NCBI GenBank assembly: GCA_026874595.1
Contig: CM049311.1
Coordinates: 20,580,176-20,644,175, forward strand
Length of the DNA: 64,000 nucleotides
Direction: 5' to 3'
From: Sipunculus nudus
Lineage: Eukaryota; Annelida; Sipuncula; Golfingiida; Sipunculidae
In this document: piece after piece, positions 26,555 through 39,334 of the stretch
Layout: every line of letters begins with the position of its first letter
Numbering within the stretch: position 1 is the stretch's first letter
Notes under the pieces: generated by a model
Database searches by the model: none
Seen by the model: only the letters and a program-made list of their open reading frames with translations
What the model was told of the DNA's origin: nothing
Translations under genes and position numbers: made by a program

Positions 26555-27625
26555 TTAATTAACCCTGTAGACTGAAATCTGTATAGCAGAATTATTTGCA
26601 AAAAAATTACTTGAATACAGCATAAATGCTTTTCTTTCAATATTCTCCATGTTGACAACGTTGTATAGATTAGAAAATATACTAAACATTGGTTATATCC
26701 TACTACTAGTTTATGAAGATTGTGCATATATTCTATTCTTTTGTTCTTATCAGAGCAACTGATATTTATATCTGCCTGCCCGCATCAGTGAATTAAACAA
26801 ATGTGATCAATGTTTAGATAAATGGTGCTGTCCCTTTAAAATACTTTTTCAAGGGGAGTGCGGAAAGAGAATGTTTTGACAAAATGGAGACAAGTTTTTT
26901 CTTCAGAATATCACAGTCCTGTATATATATATAGATGATGTTGAATAGTGTCAATAGTGCTACGAAATTCCCATGCACACAACCTTTGTATAAGACTGGC
27001 TTAGATCCAGTTTATAACATTGATAAGATTAAGAGTCATATTTTTTAGGTTCTTGGCCAAAGATCAGTTTTTGTCATAAAATCCTTAGTAGTTAGCACAA
27101 TGTGTATTATGTTACCATTTAAATGTATAGCCTGTGTCACTGTCACTTTAATCCTTATAAATGCACAGAAAAAGCCACTTTAATATTGTTCCACTTCACA
27201 CTTTGTTTAGACTTAATGCAGGCCACAAGCTTTTAAATTCAATAGATCAGATTTTTCATTTATAAAACACATCAATTTTACCTTAGATATACTTAATATA
27301 AGACTGCAGATTCTTAGCCTTGCTTTTGCTGTGAAATTTTTCTGTATCTTTTATTATGAGACTTTCTGTCAGAAATTAATGGCAGGAGAAGATAGCCTGA
27401 GCTTGCTTGTCTTATAATAGTTAGATAGCCTCACATACAGAGCCACAATCCTGACTAAAGGTTTGCTACTGTCATTTGTCTTTTAATTTCATAACTAACT
27501 TGGTTAATGTAATTAATTCATCATTATATAAACAACCACAGCTGCTGAATGGCCAGACTACATTTTTTTCATTTATTAGCAGAATTAGTTGAAATAACTG
27601 ATGTATTTAAGGATTCTTAATTTTT
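26555..27625. other. Intergenic DNA, nothing identified
   Basis: AT-rich; no exon, repeat boundary or RNA gene recognised. Confidence 0.45.
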
Positions 27626-28345
27626 ATGGCCCGCTTGACAAGCGGTGCCCTAAAGTGATCACCGTGTCAGTCCGTCCTTCCGTACTTGCGTCCTTCCGTC
27701 AGTGACACTTTCTTTTGCACTCGATTACTCAACAACAACATACTGCAGCTTTCCCAAATTCACAGGGATGATTGGTACCTATAAGGGCTCCAGTGCTTTC
27801 GAAATACAGACATGTCGGAATTCAAATATGGCCGCCACAGCCCAATAGCTGATTTTCTTTCATCTGCGATAACTCAACAACAACCTACTGCAGCTTTACC
27901 AAATTCACAGGGATGATTGGTACCTATAAGGGCTCCAGACATATTGAATAACAGACCTGTCTGAATTCCAGTATTGCCTCCACAGCCCGTTTGCTGATTT
28001 TCTTTCGCGCGATAACTCAACAACAACCTACTGCAGCTTTCCCAAATTCACAGGGATGATTGGTACCTATAAGGGCTCCAGACCTATTGAATTACAGACT
28101 TGCTAAAAATCAAATATGGCTAACAGACTACATTTGGTGATTTTCTATTGCACGCATTATTTCAGACATATCTTCTTTAATATCATTTGATCCAGTATTA
28201 TTTTTTCCCTCATGCATATTGATTAAATCCATTTTCTGTTTGTGATATTTTTCAAATTTAACTTAATTTTTCACCCATATATAAACTAGTCCAGCACTAG
28301 CAGAAACGCGGGGCCCTCTGAGGACCATTGTCCGACCACATCTAG
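27626..28345 (+). mobile_element. Helitron-like element with three ~145 bp units
   Basis: After a T-run it begins ATGGCCCGCTTGACAAGCGG (a hairpin), then a CCGTCCTTCCGT run. Three tandem units are anchored by ACAACCTACTGCAGCTTT-like words near 27733, 27879 and 28021. It closes with GCGGGGCC (a near-inverse of the 5' GGCCCGC), the hairpin GGACCATTGTCC and CTAG before T (28342-28345). Confidence 0.65.
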
Positions 28346-30500
28346 TTTTTTATGTTTCTGTGAGTTGGCAGTCTTTACCCTGGCTGTGAAGTCAGTCAGA
28401 CAGCCATGGTTTGGCTGGTTTTCAGCTGTGTATGTTATAACAGCCTGTTCCTGACAGCCTGTAGTAGAGCCTCTGGTATGAACAGAATTACACTGGGGTC
28501 AGCCTGCCACCTGAGAAATATAAAAAAAAAAACAGTACGCACACATGGTCTTCATAAAACTGCCATACTGGCATGATTTGAAATACACAGCACTGCGTTT
28601 TATGATGTATTACGCCAACAGGGTGTTTAGTTTCTGATTTTCTTCATTGACGCAGTATCCTGTATTGCAGTAAATGTTTTCCAGGTTACAAGCTGGACCT
28701 CTTGTCATAGACTACCAGAAAGAAACTGAAAATTGTAATGTAATTACCATCATTATTGGTGTTAGTGGAGCATGGTTTCTGGAGTTTACACTCAGCATAA
28801 CTTACAGTCACAAAAGCACCAGGAATAGATAGACATATAGTGTTTTACCTTACAGCTCTGCCACTACTGGTCACGTGAATTATGTGGCCTACTTTGTGAT
28901 CAGAGGCAACTAACTGCCTGTGTAAACGTGACATGTAAATATGATGCACATGACTGTGATGGATGCTGTCCATGTGGTTCCCACTTGTGACTATTTGCTA
29001 CACAGCAACCTACATACACAATCACCTATAAGTAGAAAGCACTTTATCATGTCACAGCATTTGATAGAAATGATATGAAATAGAGCATGAAGTGTAGCCT
29101 CAAAACATGTAACATTAACCAGAACTACTGCCAGCTGTTTGACATAATTGACAAGCTTACAACTAAAATCCTGCTAGTATCCCTGTCTGTAATACCTGTT
29201 AATCAAGTCATTACTGAGACTCCATTTTTGAGACAAAAACACAAGTATGGAAAAAGGTCTTAGTTGAATCACCTTTGCTGCCCTGAAATTTTTTCAAACT
29301 TTTCCAGAGGCTATAGACTAGTCATGAAATATACTTCTTCAAACAGACAAAAAAACAGGGATGAAAGAAAACCCTCCCCACCAAAGATGATAAAAGATCA
29401 GTGAAAAATTATTGTAAATTCATAAAATATGCAGTAATATAAAAGTATGCCCCATCATTCTCATTACATTATCTTAGTGATGCACATGGTTTATAAACAA
29501 TTAATAATCCTAAAAAAATTCATGAATTCTGATCCTCTGTGTGAGAAGCCCATTTGTTTGATGTACAAAAATGATGCTGTGTCATTCCTCATATACCACC
29601 TGAAGGTAATTAATATTTATTGAAATTTATATCCTGCTGGCTTTAATAGCCTCATCATATATTAAGGTACACAGCATTATTTTGTAGACAATAAATTGAC
29701 CGACTTGTCTAAGGTTTATTCTAGCACTCCAGATAAAACTGTGTCAGACAGTCGATGTACTTTGCTGCTTCTTCTGTTACAGCAGCTGCTTCTGATATTC
29801 ACCTGTGGTTTGTCAAGGTATCAGGTCACCATCTCAGTCAGGTAGGAATGACTTTTAGCATACCTGGTTGTCAACTGATGTCATGGCATGTGAAAGTTTG
29901 CCAGCCTTTTCTTATAATATCCAGATCACATTTCCAGATTGTTAAACAATGGTTGTTCAGACATCTTTATTTAATAACCTGCTTCTTGCCATTGTTTTTA
30001 TTATAAATAGTTTAGGTTCATTGCTTGTGACAAGGTTTGTAATTTCTACTGAGAAATTATTTTTATGGCAACAGATTTCGTTTATAGTAAGGAATCGCTC
30101 TCCTTGCACCTTGTTATAATTTATACATGTAACACTGACTGATGTAGCATAGATCTGTAAGTTTGCCACCAGGCTGTTTATGAAGGCCAAGAACAGGTTT
30201 ACCAATGAGAGTAAGAGTTTTGCATTTTGCATCAAAGTTTGAAATCAATGATACCTGTGATTGGCATGTTTTTTGTGACTGGCCATCAGGTAATTAATAG
30301 ACATTGGTCACTGTAAACTGCCCTATGAGGGCCAATAGCCTTTGTCTGGTGAAATTTATTTTGTTAACTCTCATTTAAAAATCATATAATTTGCATTGTA
30401 GATCCGTTTTTAGAACTGTCAGCTAAAGAACATGTATATGAAAACTAAAATGTATGAAATGATTGTGTTAACATGGGCTGTTTATGAAATGAAATGAATA
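28346..30500. other. Intergenic DNA, nothing identified
   Basis: No supported exon. Short open frames near 29755 and 29957 show no family resemblance. Confidence 0.45.
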
Positions 30501-31572
30501 AGGAATAGTGATTTATAGTTTTTTAATGTATAAAAAATGCATAAAATTGCCAGTGATACATCAGTCAGATGGCAGTGCTTATAGGGCATGAATCAAATGT
30601 GTTAAGAATGTGCTTTTGTGGATTTTTTTTTTATTAGCATTCATCCAAAGACACTCAGGCCATAAAAATATCTTGTAGACATTAGCTGAGTAACTGCACT
30701 GCACCGTTTGCTCTGATGCAAATGATTTGTGCATTGAAGGTCATGTGTATATCTGGATCAAAACGGTTTAAAGGTGACCTCAATTTGGCTCAAGTATATA
30801 CAGTCTAGTATCATCTGGTAAAGGGTCTGTCTGTGCATCTGTTGATCCAGGTCATATTATGACAGTCAACTTGTATTGTTAACACGGATCATATTTACTT
30901 AACATACCTGGGGTGGCATAAATTGGACTACCTGTAGAGGCATACATCACTTACGGTAGCGACTTATAACCTGCATATAGTGATATACCAGCCTTTACCA
31001 GGTAATGTGATTTAACCAGCACTGACAATTTTTCATGTTTCTCTGTTTAGGTTCACCACAGTGTACAGAGCAATGCAGAACAGTGCCTTTAAAGTCAAGT
31101 GGTAGCCTGTTATGTTCTGTGACTTTTATAAGTAATGGATCAATAAATCTATGAAGTTTGTCACATGAAAAGTGAAGTTAATTGAATTACACAGATGCAG
31201 TTAATACTTGTACCTGGAATTCACAGTATTCCGTTACAGTGTATGCTTACTTTTGTACCTGCTGCACCCACACCAGACTGACTTCTTTCAGACAGAAAAC
31301 AGGCCACTGATATGAGAGAGTTAGCCGACCAAAAATCTGGCTGCAGTGTCACATATACATATATGGTGATAAAGTGAACTGAAAATCGAGTTACAACTCA
31401 CTATATACTGGATTGCTGGAGGCTCTTGAAAAGATTCATTAAGCTACGATTCCTTTTACGCTGTTGCAGGTGTAGCATGCGGATAAAAACGATGTTTGTA
31501 TATGTAATATAATATTTATGTAAGGTATAAATATACATATATATGTATATAATATATATATATATATATGTG
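30501..31572. other. Intergenic DNA with blocks duplicated near 34.1-34.4 kb
   Basis: 30509-30543 (GTGATTTATAGTTTTTTAAT...) recurs at 34413-34447. 30621-30692 (TTAGCATTCATCCAAAGACA...) recurs at 34060-34128. The two blocks are in the opposite order downstream, so this is not a simple tandem copy. No gene was seen. Confidence 0.6.
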
Positions 31573-31815
31573 TCGAGGCCCAGATTAGAATCTGGCCCAA
31601 TTTAAAACTGGGCCAGCCCAGATCAAAATTTTGATTTGGACCGGCCCAGATCAAAATTCTAATCTGGGCCAGACCAGTTTTAAACTGGGCCAGCCCAGAT
31701 CAAAATTTTGATCTGGGCTGGTCCAGATTACAATCCTGTGGTTAAGACTTCAGGATTTAAATATGGTCTGGACTGATTTTAAACTTGGCTAGCCCAGATT
31801 AGAATTTTGATTTTT
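31573..31815 (+). repeat. Left arm of an inverted, internally palindromic repeat
   Basis: Built from CCCAGATCAAAATTTTGATC-type palindromes and TTTAAACTGGGCCAGCCC words. The reverse complement of its right portion matches 34165-34405. It sits directly before the 31.8 kb array element. Confidence 0.7.
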
Positions 31816-34053
31816 ATGCCCCCGCCACAAAGTGGCCGGGGCATATAGTTTGACCCATGTCCGTCATTCCGTCCTTTCGTCATTCCGAAATCAAACAGTT
31901 GTAAGGATTCTTTTTTGCAATGCCTGCAGATATTGGCCCGATTTTTGTTATGTGGGCAGATAATGACCAGTTACAGATCGAGTTCGTGTTTCGTCCCGGT
32001 TGACCTACTTTTGACCGTTTTACGGCTCCTAAACTTATAAAAATTTCATGAAAAATAGAAATTTTCATAACAAATACACATGTACGGACTTTTTTTCGCA
32101 ATGCCTGCAGATATTGGCCTGATTTTTGGTTTGTAGGCAGATAATGACCAGTTACAGATCAAGTTCGCGTTTAGTCCCGGTTGACCTACTTTTGCCGTTT
32201 TATGGCTCCTAAACTTAGAAAAATTCATGAAAAATAGAAATTTTCATGACAAATACACATGTACGGACTTTTTTTTTCGCAATGCCTGCAGATATTGGCC
32301 TGATTTTTGGTATGTGGGCAGATAATGACCAGTTACAGATTGAGTTGCGTTTCGTCCCTGTTGACCTACTTTTGACTGTTTTACGGCTCTTTAACTTAGA
32401 AAATTTCATGAAAAATATAAATTTTCATGACAAATACACATGTAACGACTTTTTTTCACAATGCCTGCAGATATTGGCCTGATTTTTGGTGTGTAGGCAG
32501 ATAATGACCAGTTACAGATCAAGTTCGCGTTTTGTCCCGGTTGACTTACTTTTGACCATTTTATAGCTCCTAAACATAGAAAATTTCATGAAAAATATAA
32601 TTTTTCATGACAAATACACATGTACGGACTTTTTTTTCGCAATGCCTACAGATATTGGCCTGATTTTTGGTGTGTGGGCAGATATTGACCAGTTACAGAT
32701 TGAGTTCACATTTCGTCCCAGTTGACCTACTTTTGACTGTTTTATGGCACTTAAACTTAGAAAATTTCATGAAAAATAGAAATTTTCATGACTAATACAC
32801 ATGTAAGGACTTTTTTTTTGCAATGCCTGCAGATACCGCCCTGATTTTTTATGTGTGGGCAGATAATGACCAGTTACAGGTGGAATTTGCGTTTCGTCCC
32901 AGTTAACCTACTTTTTATTGTTTTACGGCTCCTAAACTTAGAAAATTTAATGAAAAGTAGAAATTTTCATGACAAATGTACATGTACAGCTGTTTATAGC
33001 CCTCAGCTCATAGGCTGATAGGCTTTTGTCGTCACTCAAGCTGCCCGTCTGTCGTGCCGTCTGTCCGTCTGGTGTCCGTCCGTCCGTTCCGCGTCTGTTT
33101 ACTTTTACCTTGTGAGCAGGATATCTCTTAAAGGATTCACCGTTGGAATTTTATTTCATCAGTGAAGATGTATATCGATTAAATCTCGGTCAAGTTGGAA
33201 GACGGGTGACCTTGACCCATTTTTCTACATTTTAGAGCTGATTATAGAAAAAACACTCAGAAGCTTATATCTCAGGAACCATTGTGTGGATTTTCACAAA
33301 ACTTATTATGATCATTGGGACTGATGGTCTGTACGAGCTGCACAATTTTGGTAGTGCCACCTGCAATTTCCGATTTTTTAATGAATTTTTATCTGATTTT
33401 TCAATTTTGGCCTTTTGTGCAGGATATCTCCAAAGGTATTCAACACAGGAACTTCATTTCTTCAGTGCTATTGCATTATATTTACAAAATCTTGGTCAAG
33501 TTCAAAGATGGGTGATCTTGACCTACTTTTCAAGGTCACAGAGCTTAGTATAGAAAAAAACTTAGGAGCTTATCTCTCAGGAAGCATTTGGTGGATTGTT
33601 ATGAAACATGGTACATACCTCTCCAATTTAAATTTATAACTGATTATCAGCTTTTACTAATATTCTAGTTTCACAATGCAATGCTTACAGATACTGGCCT
33701 AATGTTTGGTGCGTTGGCAGATATTGACCACTTACAGATCGAGTTTGCGTTTTGTCCTAGTTAACCTATTTTTTACCATATGACAGATCCTGAACATAGA
33801 AAATTTCATGAAAGACAGAAATTTTTATGAAAAATGCACATGTATGGATTTTTTTTCACAATGCCTGGAGATACTGGTCTGATTTTTGTGTGTTGCTTGA
33901 TAATGACCCATTACAGACCAAGTTTGCATTTTGCCCTTGTTGACCTTCTTTTGACCATACGACACCTCCTGAACTTAAAAAAAATTTACAAAATTTAACA
34001 AAGTTTCTAATTTGCCCCAGGCGGGGGCATTCATGTCGTTCCGACACATCAAG
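31816..34053 (+). mobile_element. Helitron-like element with ~180 bp array, containing a nested insertion
   Basis: The 5' ATGCCCCCGCC (31816-31826, itself part of a GC hairpin) is matched exactly in inverted form by GGCGGGGGCAT (34020-34030). Then come the hairpin TGTCGTTCCGACA (34034-34046) and CAAG before T. A CCGTCATTCCGTCC run follows the 5' hairpin. Six ~180 bp units start near 31918, 32100, 32280, 32460, 32640 and 32820, and two more diverged units lie near 33678 and 33860. Minus-strand frames here are translations of the repeat. Confidence 0.7.
32994..33668 (+). mobile_element. Second Helitron-like element nested in the 180 bp array
   Basis: It starts in a T-run with TATAGCCCTCAGCTCATAGG, then a GTCTGTCCGTC/GTCCGTCCGTCC run. 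Two ~303 bp units are anchored at AGGATATCTC near 33118 and 33420. It ends with the hairpin CTGATTATCAG (33640-33650) and CTAG before TTT (33665-33668). The host array resumes at once without a visible target duplication. Confidence 0.6.
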
Positions 34054-34059
34054 TTTTAG

Positions 34060-34450
34060 ATTTTTTTATTAGCATTCATCCAAAGACACTTAGGCCATAA
34101 AAATATCTTGTAGACATTATCTGAGTAAATATAGTGTAATCTGAGAAGCCAGCCTAGAAGTAGTTTAGGATTCTGATCTGGGCTAGCTCAGTTTAAAATC
34201 AGTCCACCATAGGATTGTAAACTTGACCAGCCCAGATCAAAATTCTGGGCTAGCCTAGTTTAAAATCAGTCCAGACCATATTTAAATCCTGAAGTCTTCA
34301 CCACAGGATTGTAATCTGGACCGTCCCAGATCAAAATTTTAATCTGGGCTGGCCCAGTTTAAAACTTGTCTGGCCCAGATTAGAATTTTGATCTGGGCTG
34401 GTCCAAGGAAAAGTGATTTATAGTTCTTTAATGTATAAAAAATGCATCTA
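34060..34450 (-). repeat. Right arm of the 31.6 kb inverted repeat plus duplicated blocks
   Basis: 34165-34405 is the inverted counterpart of 31573-31815, for example GTTTAAAATCAGTCCAGACC and its complement. It is flanked by copies of the 30.5-30.7 kb blocks. A GGTAAATATAGTGTAAT-like word occurs on both sides (about 34123 and 34474), as if this arm was inserted between a duplicated site. Confidence 0.65.
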
Positions 34451-34694
34451 ATCTAATCAGCCGGGCCAGCTGGGTAAATATAGTGTAATTGAAGTTTGGT
34501 TTAATGTCTTAAAAACAGGTTATAACTACTGGATTATTCCTACCCTTGTACATATAAAACCTGAAATCTAGGAGGCTCATAGATAATATATATCATTCTC
34601 ATCATTGTTTTTCCATCATTCTCATCAATAGACAGTGCAACCAAAAGGTCATAGATTTATCCTTAAAAATAGTCTGGTCCTTCAGTACTGTATA

Positions 34695-36007
34695 CTGTGG
34701 ATTCAGATAATATCATGGGCTTAAAATTTCGTGGTTTTTGTACAAAACGCATATCGTGGGGTATTTGAATTCGTGGAAAGACATAGAAAACTTTAGGAAA
34801 TTATGTTTATTTATACCTCCTTGTGCGCAAGGAAGACGAGCCCGATGTACACAGGTAGTTCGGCTTTGATGCTTATCACACAGTGCGCCTGTACCGCGGT
34901 CAGTGTTGAACAAACATGCTCCGCCCGACCCGAGCCTAACGAAGAATTAATCAGCCGTGACAGAAAGTGCCGGGCAATACATCGGCTATTATTTGTAACA
35001 ACCGATACATTGGCTACCAGTTATAACACCCGATCACACCATGTTCACAGAAAGCGTAAACCATCACTTGACCGGAGGAAAAATGAAACGGGACCGTCCA
35101 CAATGACATGAAGGTTTATAACTTTTTTTTAATCTAGGCGATAGTCACATGTGGCGCCTGTATATTCCTGACGGGGCGGTGAGATGAGACACGGTTCGTT
35201 CGTCATTCATCATTTCAGCTATATTTGGAAATTATAAAGAAATAATTTGCCTAATAGTATTCTGTGGAGTTTACTTGCGTTAACATATATGTACAACTAT
35301 CGACATTAATCGGAAGAAGTACCGCCTTCATGTATTAATAATGGCTCACTGTTATGCACGCAACTCGCGGTAATGCAAATGAGTTTACATGGCGCTTGTG
35401 TTTTAGGCCAATAGGTAACGTAAGTCTCGTTTAATCTCTATTGAAAGAAGGTTGAAAGGGCCGGTTCCGAAAAAGCCGTGACTCGGTAGCTGTGGTTACG
35501 AACATTGGAACTTGTGTACCGTTCTTGACGTTTCAGAACTACCGCTTTGCGCGACAGAAATGTGGTATTGTTCTTGAATTTTCACCCGAAATGTTGATAA
35601 GAGGAAATGTGGGGATACGATTTCAGTTTAAATTATTCTTTGATATTGTTTTATTGTAAATATATCAGGGGCGCCGTGTTTTTACGATATTAGGGGAAAT
35701 AATTTAATTGACAAAAGAAGATTTATAAATCCAGCATTTTAATAGTAATTTACGAAAAGCAATTCAGTGCATTTAATAAATGTATAAAATCAATCATAAA
35801 AATAGTAATAAACAATTTTTGTATCTTAATTGAAAAGTCAGCCAGCGGTAACAATTATATATATAAAGTCGACCACAAGCTGCCGTTAAGATATTGTATA
35901 TCCTCTGACCGTGTGATTTTTGATCGTTGGAATCATGAATTCGTGGATTATCTTGATCCACGAAAACCACGAAAATAAAATCCCAACTAATATTTCTGAA
36001 TCTACAG
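34695..36007. mobile_element. 1.3 kb TA-flanked TIR element with CpG-rich interior
   Basis: CTGTGGATTCAGATAATA at the left is matched by the inverted end ...TTTCTGAATCTACAG, and TTTCGTGGTTTTTGT by ACGAAAACCACGAAAA further in. TA lies outside both ends, as for Tc1/mariner-type insertions. The core (about 34800-35600) is clearly richer in CpG than the surrounding DNA. An open frame at 34803-35111 (102 residues) crosses it but resembles no known family. Confidence 0.6.
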
Positions 36008-36009
36008 TA

Positions 36010-38508
36010 TATTGTGTAGGCTTGTGAATTTTAGGGGCCCTTAGAATCAATTCAGTTATCGATTCTTTTCCTTTTAATTTGATTCTAGATTCAATTCTTA
36101 CTTAAGAAGTGAATTTCAGACTTTTATTAGTTAAAAAAAAAATTTCTTAAAGCTTCATCATCGCAAATTTCTCCATCAAATTTGAGAGCTCACAGAGGAC
36201 TTTGGGATGGTACATGCAAAAAAATTATAATATTCATGAATCGATTCAGAGGTTAATAATCGCTAACAAATTAATCAAAGGGCATGCAGTTCAGTGCATG
36301 GGTTCTTTTATGCATTGTTACATCCCTAATAATATTGTGTATGTTAATGTCTGACCTAAACGTGAACCTGTCTACATCGAGGTATAGATAAAGATTGTGA
36401 TCTCCTGGTGATAGATATAGACTTCTAAGTACATTGGGTCATCAGATTACATAGGGCAATTTTCTTTATGAGTTCTGTTCTAATCTATATTGTATGTCAT
36501 TTCAAAGGTGAACTTAGGTACTACTGTGCACAGTTCATCATCTGTATCAGTGGAACAGTTTGTTAAAAGATTATGTGTACTCCTATAAAGCTAATCTTTT
36601 TGCTCACTAGTATGACAGTATGACCCAAGGTGAATTGATTATTATATATTGAATTCTGTTGTATTTTTTGCAATTTGACTGTTGGCACAACACTGATACA
36701 TTTAGAATATTTACTTAGATCGTTCTTTCATAAACACTTTCAGACCCTAGGGGTAAACAAACAAGTTTGTACAGTGATGCTTTCTCTATCATAATCACTG
36801 ATGCAAAAGTCTTGACAGCCCTATGTTTGTAAACACAGCAGCACTTGTGACAGATTTCCATTTTCAACCAATGCCTTAAGGTAAGGTTAAAAAATTATAC
36901 CCTGCAAATTTCTACAATGATACTTGATCCAGTTGTGAAGAATCTGTTTCATTGTGACAAACTGGCATCATGGCAGATCATCAAAATATAATTTTAGGAT
37001 TTGGGCCTGGTCCAAAAAAGTGAAATTCCACTCAAAATTTTGCTGATACACATCCACTGCCACCCGACTCTCTGGAGATATTCTCACCTGGACACAGTCC
37101 TTAGAGTACTTTCATGCCCTTTATATTGAACCCTGACATGTTTATATCTCCAAGTTTCTGGAAATAGCTCAAAGGGGCTGCCATATGGCATACACTAAAT
37201 CATGGATTTTACACACTAAAACATGCATGATGAAATTATGGGTGTACCGCTATGGCTAGTATGAATAATGAAGTTGATTTAGTAGAACACCACTGGCCAT
37301 CCCCCACCCAGCTGAATGCTTCTATGACCATTGCTATAATTTGTAACTGACAGAGATGTGTGCTTGCAAAAAACTGGTGTAGACATTCTGGATGGTTTTA
37401 TATGACTTTGGCGTGAACAATGATGGATGACAAGGCAGGTATGAAAAGATAAAAATGATAAATTACTACAAATGTATGCTGGTATATATGAAAAAAAAAG
37501 AAAGAAATTTGTAAAATGTCTGAAGGTTTACTTCGCAGGCAAGTCTTTCTGTTAAACCTGATGCTTTTGACTTATAATGACTCCGATGTCCCTGGAAGAT
37601 TCTGTATTAGGTAGGCATGCTTTAATTTAATAATTAAACCCTTTCCTGTTTACATTTATTTTAGATTTCCAACAAACATGACACAATTCACATTCAATAT
37701 CTTTATTAGCTTTTGTTTTATCTTTATCAAATTTTAAACAGCTCTTACTGATAGAGTTTGCATAAGATTTTTTGGAATCTTCAAGTTTGAAAAAATAAAA
37801 TTAAATGTGCAATATGTGTGATCTGAGAGAATCTTAATATATTAGGGAGTTGTGGGTGCCATTTTGAATGCTCTTTAGTGAGCCTGTAGAAAGTAAAAGG
37901 TTTTTGTATACTTTTTCAACAGATATATATATATATATAATCCAGGTACTTTTACACAGATAATTAATACTTGTATATTATGCATGGGAATTTAAGGTAC
38001 ACTGCTGCTCTGGCCAGGCTTCAAATTAACACTGATCAATCTGTAGTCCAGTGAACAGTAAATGCCTGCTTTATATCATAGTGACATTCATCATCTGGTC
38101 AATGCTTGAATGACAAGGCCTTTGTGCATCATCTTAAGGTATTTAGACCCATGTGGGAACTGTATAAATATATGTAGAGAGAGACACTGAATATTCAATA
38201 AGTCTGTAATGTTTCATTCATTTGGCCCTTGCTTTGTTGCTTTCTTTGAATTGCATTCAATGCTGACTGGACAGATGATTCAGCATTTCAGAAGGGTGCT
38301 TGGTGCAGTTTATTTCACAATTTGCTTGATTTAATGCTACTCTGTACACATATGAATCTTTAAGTTCTTGAAGAAAAAAATTATTTGATCCTTTCATCCA
38401 GTTAACTTTTGCTTATTCCTTAAAATATTCAATTATATGTGAAACCAAAGCCCATGCTAATGACATAATACAAAGCAAAGGCCACCATATTTGATTCACC
38501 TGAGTAAC
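36010..38508. other. Intergenic DNA upstream of the carrier gene
   Basis: 36018-36080 (GGGGCCCTTAGAATCAATTC...) resembles 48010-48070 in intron 3, so it is a dispersed repeat. A broken (TA)n lies near 37925. No exon is supported, although an untranslated first exon of the carrier could lie here unseen. Confidence 0.4.
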
Positions 38509-38689
38509 TATAGTGAAATCTTGCCTGACGACCACCCTGCTATCACAACCACCCATCTCAGATGAGCACTATTGTTTTGGTCCTGGGCTAATGTAAATCC
38601 TCATAAAACTCCCACCAATATGTACACCCCACTGACCTGACCACCTTGGCTGGTTCAACAGGTGGTTGTGTTGGCTAGATTTCACTGTA
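38509..38689. mobile_element. 181 bp MITE, TACAGTGAAA family
   Basis: TATAGTGAAATCTTGCC at the left and inverted GGCTAGATTTCACTGTA at the right, with ACCACC words just inside both. It is similar in ends and size to the element at 41517-41684. Confidence 0.6.
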
Positions 38690-38871
38690 CTTTTTCACTT
38701 CAGCACAAGAAATACCATGTTTTCCATATATTTTATAAATGGGTAAAATTCAGCTAAGCATAAGATGAACTACAGTGAAACTTCAAAACCAAATTTTCCA
38801 CAGTATATCCCTTACAATAATTGCCTTGGGAGAAAAAGTATGTTTATACTGTATGAAACCAATCTATCAAC

Positions 38872-39334
38872 TATAGTCCGTTCCAGAACCTGTGTCCGCA
38901 TGTTTTCAAGGGTAATATTTCATACAAGTGAAGCAGTGTAAACGTTTCTGGTCCTAAGATAGAAGGAGCTATTCTGCCGACTGCCTGCGTGAAAAATAAT
39001 GTTTTACCTTGACATCAGTCATTTGAAGGTGAAGTCTTTGTGAAATTTTTGTGATGTCACTGTTGGCTAACAAACACCCCATGCAACCATATACATGGAA
39101 AGTGTACAGTGGAGAAATGTATCGTTCAGCAGTGTTGGGAAGACACCACCTACGGTCCGTCAGCATAAATAACGCAAAAGAGTTGCATAGTAAATACTGT
39201 TCACATGATATATTATTACTTACATGCGGAACATATGTTTATCTTATTTAGGCCAAAGAGCATTTTTAAAGAATATTCTTAAAAGTTATTTTCTCGAAAA
39301 AAACATGCGGACAGGGGTAGTGGGACGGACTATA
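38872..39334. mobile_element. 463 bp TA-flanked MITE (TATAGTCCG ends)
   Basis: TATAGTCCGTTCC at the left is mirrored by GGGACGGACTATA at the right, and TGTCCGCATGTTTTC by GAAAAAAACATGCGGACA. It has no coding capacity. Confidence 0.65.

Noticed and set aside
31880-32482. Frames repeating ...ICNWSLSAHIPKIRPISAGI...
   Set aside because: These come from the ~180 bp tandem repeat, whose length is a multiple of three by chance; there is no coding signal outside the repeat.
31900-33000. CRISPR-like regular array
   Set aside because: Adjacent units are near-identical along their whole length with no unique spacers, and the context is eukaryotic.
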